DNA from: Algorimicrobium sp002414705
GTDB taxonomy: Bacteria; Bacteroidota; Bacteroidia; Flavobacteriales; Flavobacteriaceae
NCBI GenBank assembly: GCA_963972425.1
Contig: CAXAUF010000010.1
Span: 3,846 to 67,845 of the forward strand
Length of the DNA stretch: 64,000 nucleotides
Reading direction: 5' to 3'
Part shown: in pieces, positions 15,576 to 24,575 of the stretch
Layout of the letters: the number at the start of each line of letters is the position of its first letter
Position numbering within the stretch: position 1 is the first letter of the stretch
Notes under the pieces: generated by a model
Seen by the model: the letters and a program-made list of their open reading frames with translations, nothing else
Databases searched by the model: none
Told to the model about the DNA's origin: nothing
Translations under genes and position numbers: made by a program

Positions 15576-16738
15576 TGAGAGATATTCTCATAATAACCAG
15601 TTATTTCCCACCTGAAACTGGAGCTGCTTCCAATAGGATTTTTCATTTAGCAACAGGTTTAGAAAAACAACATTTTAAAGTGTCTGTAATTACACCTTTA
15701 CCAAATTACCCAAAAGGTGAGATTTTTGATGGTTATCGTGGAAAATTTAAACAAACAACCACTGAAAATAACATAACCATTCATAGATTATGGCTATATG
15801 CTAGTAACTCTAAAAATAAACTACTGCGTTTATTGGCTATGTTGTCTTATAGTTTAAGTTTAACTTGGTTTTTTATTTGGAACAAAATTCCGAAAACAGT
15901 TATTGTACAATCGCCTCCATTATTGGTTGCATTTACCTGTATGGTATGTTTGAGACGTAAAAAAAGAAAGCTTATTTTAAATGTGAGTGATTTATGGCCA
16001 ATTGCTGGTTTAGAATTAGGTGCCTTAAAAAAGAATTTCAGTTATAAAATGCTAGAAAAAATTGAGCGATTTAATTACAAAAAAGCGGATTTAGTTTTAG
16101 GTCAGAGTAACGAGATTTTAACTCATATAAAAACGCTATTTCCAGAAAAAGAGACGTTTTTATATCGGAATTATCCTGATTTTGGGTGTCCTAAATTACA
16201 AGAACGGCCTGATAACATAGAGAAAATTTCTTTAGTTTATGCAGGATTATTAGGCGTAGCACAAGGCATATATAAACTATGTAAATCGTTAGATTACAGG
16301 AACATTGTATTTCATATTTATGGTGCTGGCTCTGAACAACAACATATAATTAACTTTATTTCTGAAAATCCGGAATTACCCATTATTTACCATGGCGAAG
16401 TTTCCCGAACTACATTACATAAAGCCTTATTAAATTACGATATAACTATTATTCCGCTACTAAATAGGATTTATGGCTCTGTACCTTCCAAGGTATTTGA
16501 ATATGCCAGATTAGGGCTTCCTATGCTTTATTTTGGAGGTGGTGAGGGTGAAGATATTATTAAACAACATCAATTGGGTTGGATAGCTGAAGCTGGAAAT
16601 TACAGTCAATTAAATAAATCAATTCAAGAGTTAAGAAAGGATGAATTAGATTTAAAAAAGCGTAATTTGATTCAACAAACAGCAAAAGATAATTTCGACT
16701 TTAATAGTCAATTATTAAAACTAAAAGCTATGCTTTAA
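15572..16738 (+). CDS. Glycosyltransferase family 4 (WcaI/WbuB-like)
   Basis: This is a 388-residue GT-B glycosyltransferase. The N-terminal acceptor domain opens with a Rossmann strand and SYFPPETGAASNRIFHLA, the pattern of WcaI/WbuB-like family 4 enzymes. The C-terminal donor domain has VYAGLLGVAQGI near residue 226 and the nucleotide-sugar E-x7-E-like region around RIYGSVPSKVFEYARLGLP. A hydrophobic patch near residues 88-120 may anchor it to the membrane. It should add one sugar to the lipid-linked repeat unit. It is coupled to the CapK-like gene by a four-base overlap, and its 3' end overlaps the convergent sugar-phosphate transferase gene by four bases. The sugar specificity is unknown. 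Confidence 0.85.
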   Translation: MMRDILIITSYFPPETGAASNRIFHLATGLEKQHFKVSVITPLPNYPKGEIFDGYRGKFKQTTTENNITIHRLWLYASNSKNKLLRLLAMLSYSLSLTWFFIWNKIPKTVIVQSPPLLVAFTCMVCLRRKKRKLILNVSDLWPIAGLELGALKKNFSYKMLEKIERFNYKKADLVLGQSNEILTHIKTLFPEKETFLYRNYPDFGCPKLQERPDNIEKISLVYAGLLGVAQGIYKLCKSLDYRNIVFHIYGAGSEQQHIINFISENPELPIIYHGEVSRTTLHKALLNYDITIIPLLNRIYGSVPSKVFEYARLGLPMLYFGGGEGEDIIKQHQLGWIAEAGNYSQLNKSIQELRKDELDLKKRNLIQQTAKDNFDFNSQLLKLKAML

Positions 16739-18093
16739 TAGGCTTTTTCTTCCCCTTTAACCGCATTAATAAATGTTCTAATAATAATCTTTAAATCTAA
16801 AAGTAAAGACCAGTTTTCAATATAAAAGATATCATATTTTACACGACCAATAATATCTTTATCTGTTTCTACTTCACCACGGAATCCACTAATTTGAGCT
16901 AACCCGGTTATACCTGGTTTTACAAAATGGCGTACCATAAACTTATCAATGCGTTTAGCGTACATATTGGTATGGCTTACCATGTGAGGTCTAGGTCCTA
17001 CAACTGACATATCGCCAAAAAGTACATTAAAAAATTGTGGTAGCTCATCAATACTTGTTTTTCTAATAAACTTACCTGTTTTTGTTATGCGTTGATCTCC
17101 ACGAGTTGCTTGGTATAAATGAGCATCTTTATTAGGTGTCATAGAACGAAATTTATAACAATCAAATTCCTTGTAATTAAATCCATTTCTAGATTGTTTA
17201 AAAAATACAGGTCCTTTAGATTCTAATTTTATTAAAATAGCAATAATAGGTGTTAACCATGATAAAATAAAGATAATAACACATGAAGAAAACAGAATAT
17301 CAAAAAGACGTTTGACGAATTGATTAGCAGACTCTTCTAAAGGTATATTTCTTAAAGATAGGATTGGAATATAATCGTAATACTCATACTTTAATTTTTT
17401 GGAATAAATATCTTTATTATCTGGAAGGAATTTAAGTATAATAAGATTATTATCAGCAAAATCAATCACTTTCATCATTTGTGTATTTGAAAGTTCAGAA
17501 ATTGAGCAATATATTTCTTCTATTGATTCTTTTTTCAGGAAATGTAAGCACGCATCCAAGTCAAACGTATCTTTATTTTTTAAATTGAATGTTTTTTTAT
17601 GCTTATATCCATATTCGGGATTAGAATTAAAAAAATTCTCTAATGCAATGGTTTGTTTATTCTTACCTAAAATGGCAGTTGTTCTGTAATTACCACCAAA
17701 AGAAGATCGGTATTTTTGAAGTAAATAATAAAAGGCAAACTTAAAAACGGTAATTAAAATAAAGGAAAATAATACGTATTTAAATATAATTTTAGGGCGA
17801 ATATCTAGATCGTGATAGAAGCCAGAATAAGCCAAAACAAATAAGCCAAAAAGTATCATTTGTCTAAAAACTAATGACAAAATGGTAATTTCTCTGGTAT
17901 ATCTGTACACCTCATAAAACTTCGAGTTTACAGATACAAACATCCAGGCAATAGTTGTAACAGAAACAAAAATTAAAGGATATTGGAAATTAAAAAAGTA
18001 TAAAATAGCTAAACCATTTATAATGCCTAAATCTACCAAATAAGAAATAGGCCTAATATAAATAGAGTATCTACCGTGTTTTATTTGGCTCAT
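16735..18093 (-). CDS. Polyprenyl-phosphate glycosylphosphotransferase (WcaJ-like initiating enzyme)
   Basis: This is a 452-residue membrane enzyme. Residues 1-130 hold four to five membrane helices, about 140-255 a nucleotide-binding-like domain, and about 260-452 the bacterial sugar transferase domain. In the last, KRLFDILFSS starts a membrane helix and FKQSRNGFNYKEF, YKFRSM, TSIDELPQFFNV, VGPRPHM and KPGITGLAQI are all intact. It transfers a sugar 1-phosphate, probably glucose or galactose phosphate, to undecaprenyl phosphate and so starts the repeat unit. It overlaps the UXS gene by one base and ends against the convergent GT4. It is the only initiating transferase in the window. Confidence 0.92.
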   Translation of the reverse strand: MSQIKHGRYSIYIRPISYLVDLGIINGLAILYFFNFQYPLIFVSVTTIAWMFVSVNSKFYEVYRYTREITILSLVFRQMILFGLFVLAYSGFYHDLDIRPKIIFKYVLFSFILITVFKFAFYYLLQKYRSSFGGNYRTTAILGKNKQTIALENFFNSNPEYGYKHKKTFNLKNKDTFDLDACLHFLKKESIEEIYCSISELSNTQMMKVIDFADNNLIILKFLPDNKDIYSKKLKYEYYDYIPILSLRNIPLEESANQFVKRLFDILFSSCVIIFILSWLTPIIAILIKLESKGPVFFKQSRNGFNYKEFDCYKFRSMTPNKDAHLYQATRGDQRITKTGKFIRKTSIDELPQFFNVLFGDMSVVGPRPHMVSHTNMYAKRIDKFMVRHFVKPGITGLAQISGFRGEVETDKDIIGRVKYDIFYIENWSLLLDLKIIIRTFINAVKGEEKAY

Positions 18094-19079
18094 TAATTTT
18101 TAATATGCTTGGAGAAATCTTTGTGTTCGCTTTTATTTAACTCTTCAGCAGATAATTGCTTAAAATAGCTAAACGTTTTAGCCATACCTTCTGCTCTGTC
18201 CACTTTAGGTGTCCAATTTAATAGTTTTTTAGCTAGGGTAATATCTGGCTGTCTTTGTAACGGATCATCGGTTGGAAGTTCCTTATAAATAATTTTCTGA
18301 TCAGTTCCTGTTAGTTTTATAATTTCTTCAGCAAAGTCTTTTATGGTAATTTCATGAGGGTTACCAATATTTACAGGATAGGAATAATCGCTAAAAAGCA
18401 AGTTATAAATACCTTCAACTTGATCGTCAACATAACAAAAAGAACGCGTTTGAGAACCATTGCCAAAAACAGTTAAATCTTCACCTCGTAAAGCTTGTCC
18501 CATAAAAGCAGGAATAACACGACCATCATTTAGGCGCATTCGCGGTCCATAGGTGTTGAAAATTCGGACAATTCGGGTTTCTACACCGTGAAACCTGTGG
18601 TATGCCATGGTTATGGATTCTTGAAAACGTTTGGCTTCATCATAAACGCCTCGTGGTCCTATGGTATTTACATTTCCATAATAATCTTCAGTTTGTGGAT
18701 GTACTAAAGGGTCTCCATAAACTTCGGATGTAGATGCAATTAATATTCTGGCATTTTTAGCTTTAGCAAGACCTAACAAGTTATGTGTTCCTAAAGAACC
18801 TACTTTTAATGTTTGAATGGGTATTTTTAGATAATCGATAGGGCTTGCTGGTGATGCAAAGTGTAAGATATAATGCAAATCTCCTTCGATTTTTATAAAT
18901 TCAGTTACATCATGCTCGATAAATTCAAAATTAGGGTTATCAAGTAAATGTTTGATGTTTTTAGAATCGCCTGTAATATAGTTATCCATACCAATGACGT
19001 GAAACCCTTCTTTTATAAAACGATCGCTTAAATGAGAACCTAGAAAACCAGCCGCTCCTGTTATTAATACCTTTTTCAT
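18093..19079 (-). CDS. UDP-glucuronate decarboxylase (UDP-xylose synthase type)
   Basis: This is a 328-residue extended SDR enzyme. The NAD-binding motif is GAAGFLGSHL (residues 8-17), followed by HFASPASPIDYLKIP. The catalytic YxxxK is in YDEAKRFQE, and STSEVYGDP and RIFNTYGPRM are typical of UXS proteins. It should turn UDP-glucuronic acid into UDP-xylose with CO2 release. The gene immediately upstream encodes UDP-glucose dehydrogenase and shares one base with it, so the pair makes UDP-xylose from UDP-glucose. The product may be used directly or, as UDP-GlcA, bypassed. The C-terminal arginine-rich domain of bifunctional ArnA is absent. Confidence 0.92.
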   Translation of the reverse strand: MKKVLITGAAGFLGSHLSDRFIKEGFHVIGMDNYITGDSKNIKHLLDNPNFEFIEHDVTEFIKIEGDLHYILHFASPASPIDYLKIPIQTLKVGSLGTHNLLGLAKAKNARILIASTSEVYGDPLVHPQTEDYYGNVNTIGPRGVYDEAKRFQESITMAYHRFHGVETRIVRIFNTYGPRMRLNDGRVIPAFMGQALRGEDLTVFGNGSQTRSFCYVDDQVEGIYNLLFSDYSYPVNIGNPHEITIKDFAEEIIKLTGTDQKIIYKELPTDDPLQRQPDITLAKKLLNWTPKVDRAEGMAKTFSYFKQLSAEELNKSEHKDFSKHIKN

Positions 19080-20389
19080 TAATCTATTGTCTTTCTTCCT
19101 ATTGAACTATAATAAAAGCCTTCATTTTTAATATCCTGAACGTCGTATAAATTTCTACCATCAAAAATAACTGGTGCATTCATTTCAGATTTCAGTTTAT
19201 TAAAATCTGGTGTTCTAAAGATACTCCATTCTGTACAGATAATCAAGGCATCGGCATTTTGAATTGCCGAGTACATATCTGATGCAAACGTAACTTGATT
19301 TCCAAATTTTCGTTCAACGTTCTCCATGGCTTCTGGATCGAATGCGGTTATGGAAGCGCCATTTTTAAGTAAATCTTCTATAATATATAAAGCTGGTGCT
19401 TCACGAATATCATCGGTTTCTGGTTTGAAAGCCAAGCCCCAAATAGCTATTTTTTTGTCTTTTAAATCGCCTTTAAAAAACGCATCAATACGCGGTAAAA
19501 GTACTCGTTTTTGTATATCATTTACCTTAATAACTGCATTTAGAATATCAAAGTTATAATTATTGTCTTTTCCTGATTTATGGAGTGCTTTAACGTCTTT
19601 AGGGAAGCAAGAGCCACCATATCCAATTCCAGGAAATAGGAAGCGTTTACCAATTCTTGAATCGGTTCCCATACCAATTCGTACTTTATCAACATCAGCT
19701 CCAACTTTTTCACAGAAGTTTGCTATTTCGTTCATAAAGGTAATTTTGGTTGCTAAAAATGAATTAGCTGCGTATTTGGTAAGTTCTGCCGATTTCTCAT
19801 CCATGATAATTATCGGATTTCCAGAGCGCACAAATGGCTTATAGAGTTTTTCCATAAGTTGAGTTGCTTTATCTGAACTGGAACCAATAACAATACGTTC
19901 TGGCTTTAAAAAATCTTCAACCGCAAAACCTTCCCGTAAGAATTCTGGATTGGAAACCACATCAAATTCTACAGTCGTTTCATTAGCAATAGCTTCAGTA
20001 ACACGATCGGCTGTTCCTACAGGAACGGTACTTTTATCGACAATTACTTTGTAGCTTTTTATTAATTTTCCAATATTTTTTGCAGCTCCTAACACATAGG
20101 ATAAATCAGCCGAGCCATCTTCATCCTCTGGAGTTGGTAGTGCCAAGAAAATAATATCGCCATGGTTTAGGCCTTCTTCCAATGAGGTAGAAAACTTTAA
20201 ACGATTTGCCTGTATGTTTCTATCGAAAAGTGTATCTAGTAATGGTTCGTAGATTGGTACGATACCATCTTGCATTTTTTTAACTTTACTTTCGTCAATG
20301 TCTATACATAAGACATTGTTACCTGTTTCGGCTAGACATGTTCCGGTAACTAAACCTACATAGCCTGTTCCTATTACTGATATGTTCAT
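19079..20389 (-). CDS. ugd: UDP-glucose 6-dehydrogenase
   Basis: This 436-residue enzyme oxidises UDP-glucose to UDP-glucuronate with two NAD+. The N-terminal dinucleotide motif is IGTGYVGLVTGTCLAE (residues 5-20). The catalytic cysteine is in GYGGSCFPKDV near residue 265, and WGLAFKPETDDIREAP marks the UDP-binding C-terminal domain. Length is standard. The gene is followed with a one-base overlap by the UXS-type decarboxylase. It begins with ATG at 20389 after a -7 box inside the short gap to the membrane-protein gene upstream. A second, paralogous enzyme for UDP-ManNAc (wecC) is encoded at 40-41 kb. Confidence 0.95.
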   Translation of the reverse strand: MNISVIGTGYVGLVTGTCLAETGNNVLCIDIDESKVKKMQDGIVPIYEPLLDTLFDRNIQANRLKFSTSLEEGLNHGDIIFLALPTPEDEDGSADLSYVLGAAKNIGKLIKSYKVIVDKSTVPVGTADRVTEAIANETTVEFDVVSNPEFLREGFAVEDFLKPERIVIGSSSDKATQLMEKLYKPFVRSGNPIIIMDEKSAELTKYAANSFLATKITFMNEIANFCEKVGADVDKVRIGMGTDSRIGKRFLFPGIGYGGSCFPKDVKALHKSGKDNNYNFDILNAVIKVNDIQKRVLLPRIDAFFKGDLKDKKIAIWGLAFKPETDDIREAPALYIIEDLLKNGASITAFDPEAMENVERKFGNQVTFASDMYSAIQNADALIICTEWSIFRTPDFNKLKSEMNAPVIFDGRNLYDVQDIKNEGFYYSSIGRKTID

Positions 20390-20411
20390 TTATTGTATTT
20401 TAAGTAGCTTA

Positions 20412-20419
20412 CAAATATA
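20412..20419 (-). promoter_or_regulatory. -7 box before ugd
   Basis: TATATTTG on the minus strand matches TAnnTTTG exactly and lies 22 bases before the ugd ATG, just after the stop codon of the upstream gene. The -33 element is not clear, so it may be a secondary internal promoter. Confidence 0.4.
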
Positions 20420-21562
20420 TCATATTCGACTATCTTCCTTAAAAGATTCTCTAATAATCAATAAGTAAATAGCAATGTTGGAATATGTAAAAAAATTTCC
20501 AGCAATAAAAATAATGCTTATTACCACAAAAAGAAATAAAGTAGATATTTTATTTAATTTAAAGGTTAAAAAGACTTTTGAGAGGGTTATTAGGTAGACT
20601 ACAGCTCCAATTATTCCAAAGAAAAACAGAAGATCAATAAATCCCATTTCAGATTTTAAAGAAAAATCATTTATACCTCCTATCACATAATTAGTCAAAT
20701 GCCAATTATCTTTTAAAAAGGGTAAGGTATCATTCATTAAATTATAATTTCTGAAGGATAATAATGTGGTTAGAAAGCCATCATTCACTCTAATATCATT
20801 AAACACTCCGAATTGAAAGAAATTTAAATATCCGAAAATTATTAAAATAATTAGGAGTAACGATATACCGATTATTATTTTCTTGTTTTTGGTGAATGCA
20901 AATAAATAATAGACTAAAATAAAAAATACGGATACATAAACAGCTTTAGTGCCTATTAACAAACTACCCAATAAAATGAAAATGGCCATTGGTTTGACTA
21001 TAAAATTTTCTTTGTATTTATTTAAAAAATAAAATAGTGTTATTATGTAAATATATGATCCGGTTGACGAATTTACGAACAACCCGTTATAACCGAATCT
21101 ATCACCAGTGTAAGACTTTAAAAAATGAATACTAAACAGGAAGCCAATAAAAACTAAAACCGTATTTAATGTTATAATGTATTCAAATGTTTTAAATAAA
21201 ATATCACGTGCTTTTTCATTAAGCGGTTTTTCCTTAAAATAGAACAATAATAAAAGTAGAAATAAGTACTTAAAAAAAAGACTAATAATATCAATCTGGA
21301 ATGAGTTTGGAATAAATAATTGACCAAATAAGAAGCAACCTAATATGGCACAAAACAATAATTTAAGCTTTATATCTTTACTAAAAACCAACGAAATAGT
21401 GAAAAGACATAAAGCAAGACCCTTAACTATTATTTGTGTCATTGAATTTTCATGGAAATAATATATAGATATTTTACCAATATTTTCTGATATAAAAAAT
21501 AATAGTAATAATAACGAGGCTAAATAATTAGTTATAAAAATTGTGGCCTTATTATTTATCAT
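20420..21562 (-). CDS. O-antigen polymerase/ligase-like membrane protein (candidate Wzy)
   Basis: This is a 380-residue protein with about ten to twelve membrane helices and one large periplasmic loop (around residues 255-300). The pattern of helices, then a central loop, then a few helices is typical of Wzy polymerases and WaaL-type ligases, which share little sequence. A GDRFGYNGLF segment near residue 152 and the acidic loop could be the functional part. It should act in the inner membrane, joining lipid-linked repeat units. It overlaps the upstream acyltransferase gene by 11 bases. Two more polymerase-like proteins are encoded just upstream, and I cannot tell which is the polymerase and which the ligase. 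Confidence 0.65.
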   Translation of the reverse strand: MINNKATIFITNYLASLLLLLFFISENIGKISIYYFHENSMTQIIVKGLALCLFTISLVFSKDIKLKLLFCAILGCFLFGQLFIPNSFQIDIISLFFKYLFLLLLLFYFKEKPLNEKARDILFKTFEYIITLNTVLVFIGFLFSIHFLKSYTGDRFGYNGLFVNSSTGSYIYIITLFYFLNKYKENFIVKPMAIFILLGSLLIGTKAVYVSVFFILVYYLFAFTKNKKIIIGISLLLIILIIFGYLNFFQFGVFNDIRVNDGFLTTLLSFRNYNLMNDTLPFLKDNWHLTNYVIGGINDFSLKSEMGFIDLLFFFGIIGAVVYLITLSKVFLTFKLNKISTLFLFVVISIIFIAGNFFTYSNIAIYLLIIRESFKEDSRI

Positions 21563-22088
21563 TTCTATATTTTAATATTTTGGCAGGAACACCACCTACA
21601 ATAGCAAAATCCGGGATGTCTTTTGTAACTACGGCTCCTGCTGCTACGATTACATGGCTTCCTATGTTACAGCCTGCCGTAACAATAACATTTGCACCTA
21701 GCCAAACATCATTTCCAATACATGTTTCAAAATAATTTTTCCCCTGTGCTTGTATTGGTATATCTAAACTGTCATATCTATGATTTCTGGAATAGACTTT
21801 AACGTCTGGTCCCATTATAACATTATTTCCAATATGCACATTAGCCTGAATTAAACAGTTAGTTCCTAATTCTGAATAATTACCCAAGGTTGCATTCGGT
21901 GATATTTCGGCTCCTTTTTTCACTCGCGGTTTATGTCCACATTTCTTCAGATATTTGCGAACCAAAAAGCTTCTCAATTTTGGGAAAAATAGAGCATAAG
22001 GTCTATAATCTTCAGGTGTTTGTTTAAAAAATAAAACATATACTAAATATACTATTTTTCTAAAGGAAGATATATTATTGGTTTTCAT
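21552..22088 (-). CDS. Hexapeptide-repeat acyltransferase (WcaF/CatB-like)
   Basis: This is a 178-residue left-handed beta-helix protein. Repeats of the [LIV]-G-x4 type run from about residue 55 to 165, for example IGNNVIMGPDVKVYSRNHR with the catalytic histidine in SRNHR, IGNDVWLGANVIV and IGSHVIVAAGAVV. It is very similar in layout to the serine acetyltransferase/colanic acid acetyltransferase group, so it probably moves an acetyl group from acetyl-CoA to a sugar of the repeat unit in the cytoplasm. It overlaps both neighbours (11 and 14 bases), which encode polymerase-like membrane proteins. The N-terminal 50 residues are basic and may form a helical extension. Confidence 0.85.
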   Translation of the reverse strand: MKTNNISSFRKIVYLVYVLFFKQTPEDYRPYALFFPKLRSFLVRKYLKKCGHKPRVKKGAEISPNATLGNYSELGTNCLIQANVHIGNNVIMGPDVKVYSRNHRYDSLDIPIQAQGKNYFETCIGNDVWLGANVIVTAGCNIGSHVIVAAGAVVTKDIPDFAIVGGVPAKILKYRNDK

Positions 22089-23304
22089 TACTTAAAGCTA
22101 TTTTATTTATGGCAAAAAACATGGCAAAAAACGTTATTCCCATATTACGAACCAACACATTTTCAGTAGTTGAGATACAAATCACGAATACTATTAACAG
22201 TAATTGCTCATATTTTTTTGTTTTGATTGCTTGATAACTATTGAAAGTTAAGAAAAAGAAGAAGACTGTTAAACCCATTAATCCTAATTCTATCAAATAA
22301 TTTAAATACTGATTATGCGAATTGTATTTTTTTTCAAAAGAAAAGAACATTTCATTTTCAATATAAGCTTCTTTTAACACTGTCATTTCCATTCCTGTAC
22401 CATAACCAAAAAATGGTTTTTCCAAAACTTTTTCAACTGCTACTTGCCATCTTGCCATTCGTGAATCAGAAACTAATTTTTTAGTTGTATTACTATTACC
22501 TACATTTTCTGTTAAATCCCAAACAATACCTCGTTGCCATTTTTTAACGAAATATGTGTCTTTCAAAACATAAAGCATAGACACCATTAAAAACAAACCC
22601 GTTCCTAGTACAATTAAACGTTGTTTTTTGCTTTTTAATTTTAGAAACACATAAAATAAAGCGTATATAAGGGCTGCAATAAAAACAATACGGCTGTTCA
22701 GAAATAGTAAGCTCACGAAAAACACTGAATAAATTACTATCTGAATTTCTTTTGCTAATTTGTAGTGGTTAAATTCCCACATAGCAGAACTTACCAAAAT
22801 GTATAAACCTAAATATGTAGGATGGGAATCATGCAAAGGCAGAACGAATTTTTGAGTTGTATACCTATAACTAAACAAGTATCTTAAAGTGAAATTTTCT
22901 GCATCTATGTAATTTATGAGAACATTTATGAGTAAAAATAAACAAACAAAAAACAAGCTTATTGTTAACCCAAAAAATAATGATTTCTGGACTTTTCGAA
23001 AATCTAATTTCGATTTAAAACCTAGAACTAAAGGTATTATTAGAAAAGTAGCTATCCTCCCTAAAAAATTAAAACCAGTACTAAAATTGTCCGAATAAAA
23101 AACACCTAAAACATATGCAAAAAATAGCATAGCTGTGGATGTTAAAAAGAATTTATAATTGTAGGTTACGTTTTTTTTGTCAATCTTAAAAACAACAATA
23201 AAAATAGATAATGCCAAAAAAACATTACTTGCTGGTAAATATATGGGCACAAAGAAAGAAAATAGAAAGAAAGGTATTAGTGAATATTTATCTATGTAAT
23301 TCAT
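22075..23304 (-). CDS. O-antigen ligase family protein
   Basis: This is a 409-residue membrane protein with about eleven helices. The large periplasmic loop between roughly residues 235 and 340 contains the short motif FFGYGTGM and the H-x-x-Y-like element NSHNQYLNYLIELGLMG, both typical of the Wzy_C/WaaL (O-antigen ligase) family. In that family the loop histidine joins the finished glycan to its acceptor. It should attach the polysaccharide to lipid A core or polymerise it on the periplasmic face. It overlaps the flanking genes by 14 and 4 bases within one operon. Among the three polymerase-like proteins here it is the best candidate for the ligase. Confidence 0.82.
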   Translation of the reverse strand: MNYIDKYSLIPFFLFSFFVPIYLPASNVFLALSIFIVVFKIDKKNVTYNYKFFLTSTAMLFFAYVLGVFYSDNFSTGFNFLGRIATFLIIPLVLGFKSKLDFRKVQKSLFFGLTISLFFVCLFLLINVLINYIDAENFTLRYLFSYRYTTQKFVLPLHDSHPTYLGLYILVSSAMWEFNHYKLAKEIQIVIYSVFFVSLLFLNSRIVFIAALIYALFYVFLKLKSKKQRLIVLGTGLFLMVSMLYVLKDTYFVKKWQRGIVWDLTENVGNSNTTKKLVSDSRMARWQVAVEKVLEKPFFGYGTGMEMTVLKEAYIENEMFFSFEKKYNSHNQYLNYLIELGLMGLTVFFFFLTFNSYQAIKTKKYEQLLLIVFVICISTTENVLVRNMGITFFAMFFAINKIALSNENQ

Positions 23305-24518
23305 TTAAATCCTTTTAAACTAAAATTAATCCTGTAAGTCATAATCTTTATTAATGCAATAATTATTAACATAATGTAAAACGTTAAATCAAAATATCCT
23401 GTGTGAATGCACATAAGTGTGTTAATGGTAAACAATGCATATAAAGTTAAAGAAAATGGATCCTTTTTTTCTTTCATTATTTTCTTTATGTACTCAATGA
23501 GAAAGGCAATTAGCAAGAAACCAAAAAACACCAGAAAATATCCACCGTCTATAAATAAGGCACCTTGTAAAGTAGGCGTTATACTCCATGGTTTTCCATT
23601 TGGCATTTTTCTTGCTCCAACAATTTCGCCTACAATATTTCTAACCCCTAATTGACTTCCTGGTAATAATGTTTTAAAATTAGAAAAAGCTAATCCTAAA
23701 TAATACGGCTTATTTTCTGTTTTTTCAATGATAGTTTTAACCATTTGCTGGTCAAATCTAAAAAGAGCGAGTGTTGGTATAAATTGTTTTAAAACAGGTT
23801 TATCCTCAAAATATGTTATGTCCATATTCTTGTAATAACGTGTTAGGCTATACTTTAAACTCACTCTAAAGGAAGAGATATAAGACATTAACATGACCAC
23901 CACCAACAAGCCAATTAGGTTTTTTTTGGTAAAAATATTCTTATACCTATTTTGAAAATCATTTCTAATTACAAAAAAAAGAATAACAGTACCTCCCACT
24001 AAAATTATTAAAGGAGATCTGTAACCTAAAGAAATTATAAATAAGGCTTGCGTTATGATGAAAATTATATATTTAATTTTAAATTTTTTGTTTGCTAAAA
24101 GTCTTTCAGCAAAGAAAATTAATGATATAATGATGCTTGTATAAACTATAACATTTGTAATAGCAAAAGTCCCAAACCTTTTAGTAGCCGACAATATTAG
24201 TATGCCTCCATTTAGATAATGCGTTAAAATAATTAAGCAAAAACTGAATGTATTTATCAAAACAAATAAAACAAAAATTACTTTAGGTTTAAACCTCCCT
24301 TTTATATTACTTTTAAACTTTATTTTTATTGTGCGTGTGAATAAAGTGCCTATTAAGAAGCCTATAAAGCCCAAAAAGCATAATATGTATAATTTCGTGT
24401 TTTCTAATATTTCAGAAAAAAAAGGAAAGTTTATAATTCCTGTCAAATTAACAGCAAGAAAAATAACCAAAAATATTCTTAAATAAGGTAATGGTTTGAT
24501 TTCAATATTTTCATTCAT
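23301..24518 (-). CDS. Oligosaccharide repeat-unit polymerase-like membrane protein
   Basis: This is a protein of about 405 residues with ten to twelve membrane helices and a polar loop around residues 235-320 containing PTLALFRFDQQMVK and GSQLGVRNIVGE. Its topology and locus fit the O-antigen polymerase (Wzy, EpsG/oligosaccharide repeat unit polymerase) group. It lacks the ligase motif of its downstream neighbour. The ATG at 24518 is preferred over a GTG two codons upstream, because it lies at a normal distance from a consensus promoter at 24537-24565. It is the first gene of the operon running down to 16735 (possibly with an internal promoter before ugd). The assignment as the polymerase is an inference. 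Confidence 0.65.
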   Translation of the reverse strand: MNENIEIKPLPYLRIFLVIFLAVNLTGIINFPFFSEILENTKLYILCFLGFIGFLIGTLFTRTIKIKFKSNIKGRFKPKVIFVLFVLINTFSFCLIILTHYLNGGILILSATKRFGTFAITNVIVYTSIIISLIFFAERLLANKKFKIKYIIFIITQALFIISLGYRSPLIILVGGTVILFFVIRNDFQNRYKNIFTKKNLIGLLVVVMLMSYISSFRVSLKYSLTRYYKNMDITYFEDKPVLKQFIPTLALFRFDQQMVKTIIEKTENKPYYLGLAFSNFKTLLPGSQLGVRNIVGEIVGARKMPNGKPWSITPTLQGALFIDGGYFLVFFGFLLIAFLIEYIKKIMKEKKDPFSLTLYALFTINTLMCIHTGYFDLTFYIMLIIIALIKIMTYRINFSLKGFK

Positions 24519-24536
24519 AATCACTTTTGTATACTA

Positions 24537-24565
24537 CAAAAATATGCAACTTAAAAAACAAACAA
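24537..24565 (-). promoter_or_regulatory. Promoter of the 24.5-16.7 kb polysaccharide operon
   Basis: On the minus strand TTG (24563-24565) and TATTTTTG (24537-24544) are 18 bases apart. The -7 box is an exact TAnnTTTG. The ATG of the first gene follows 18 bases after the box. Confidence 0.6.
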
Positions 24566-24575
24566 GAAATAAACT

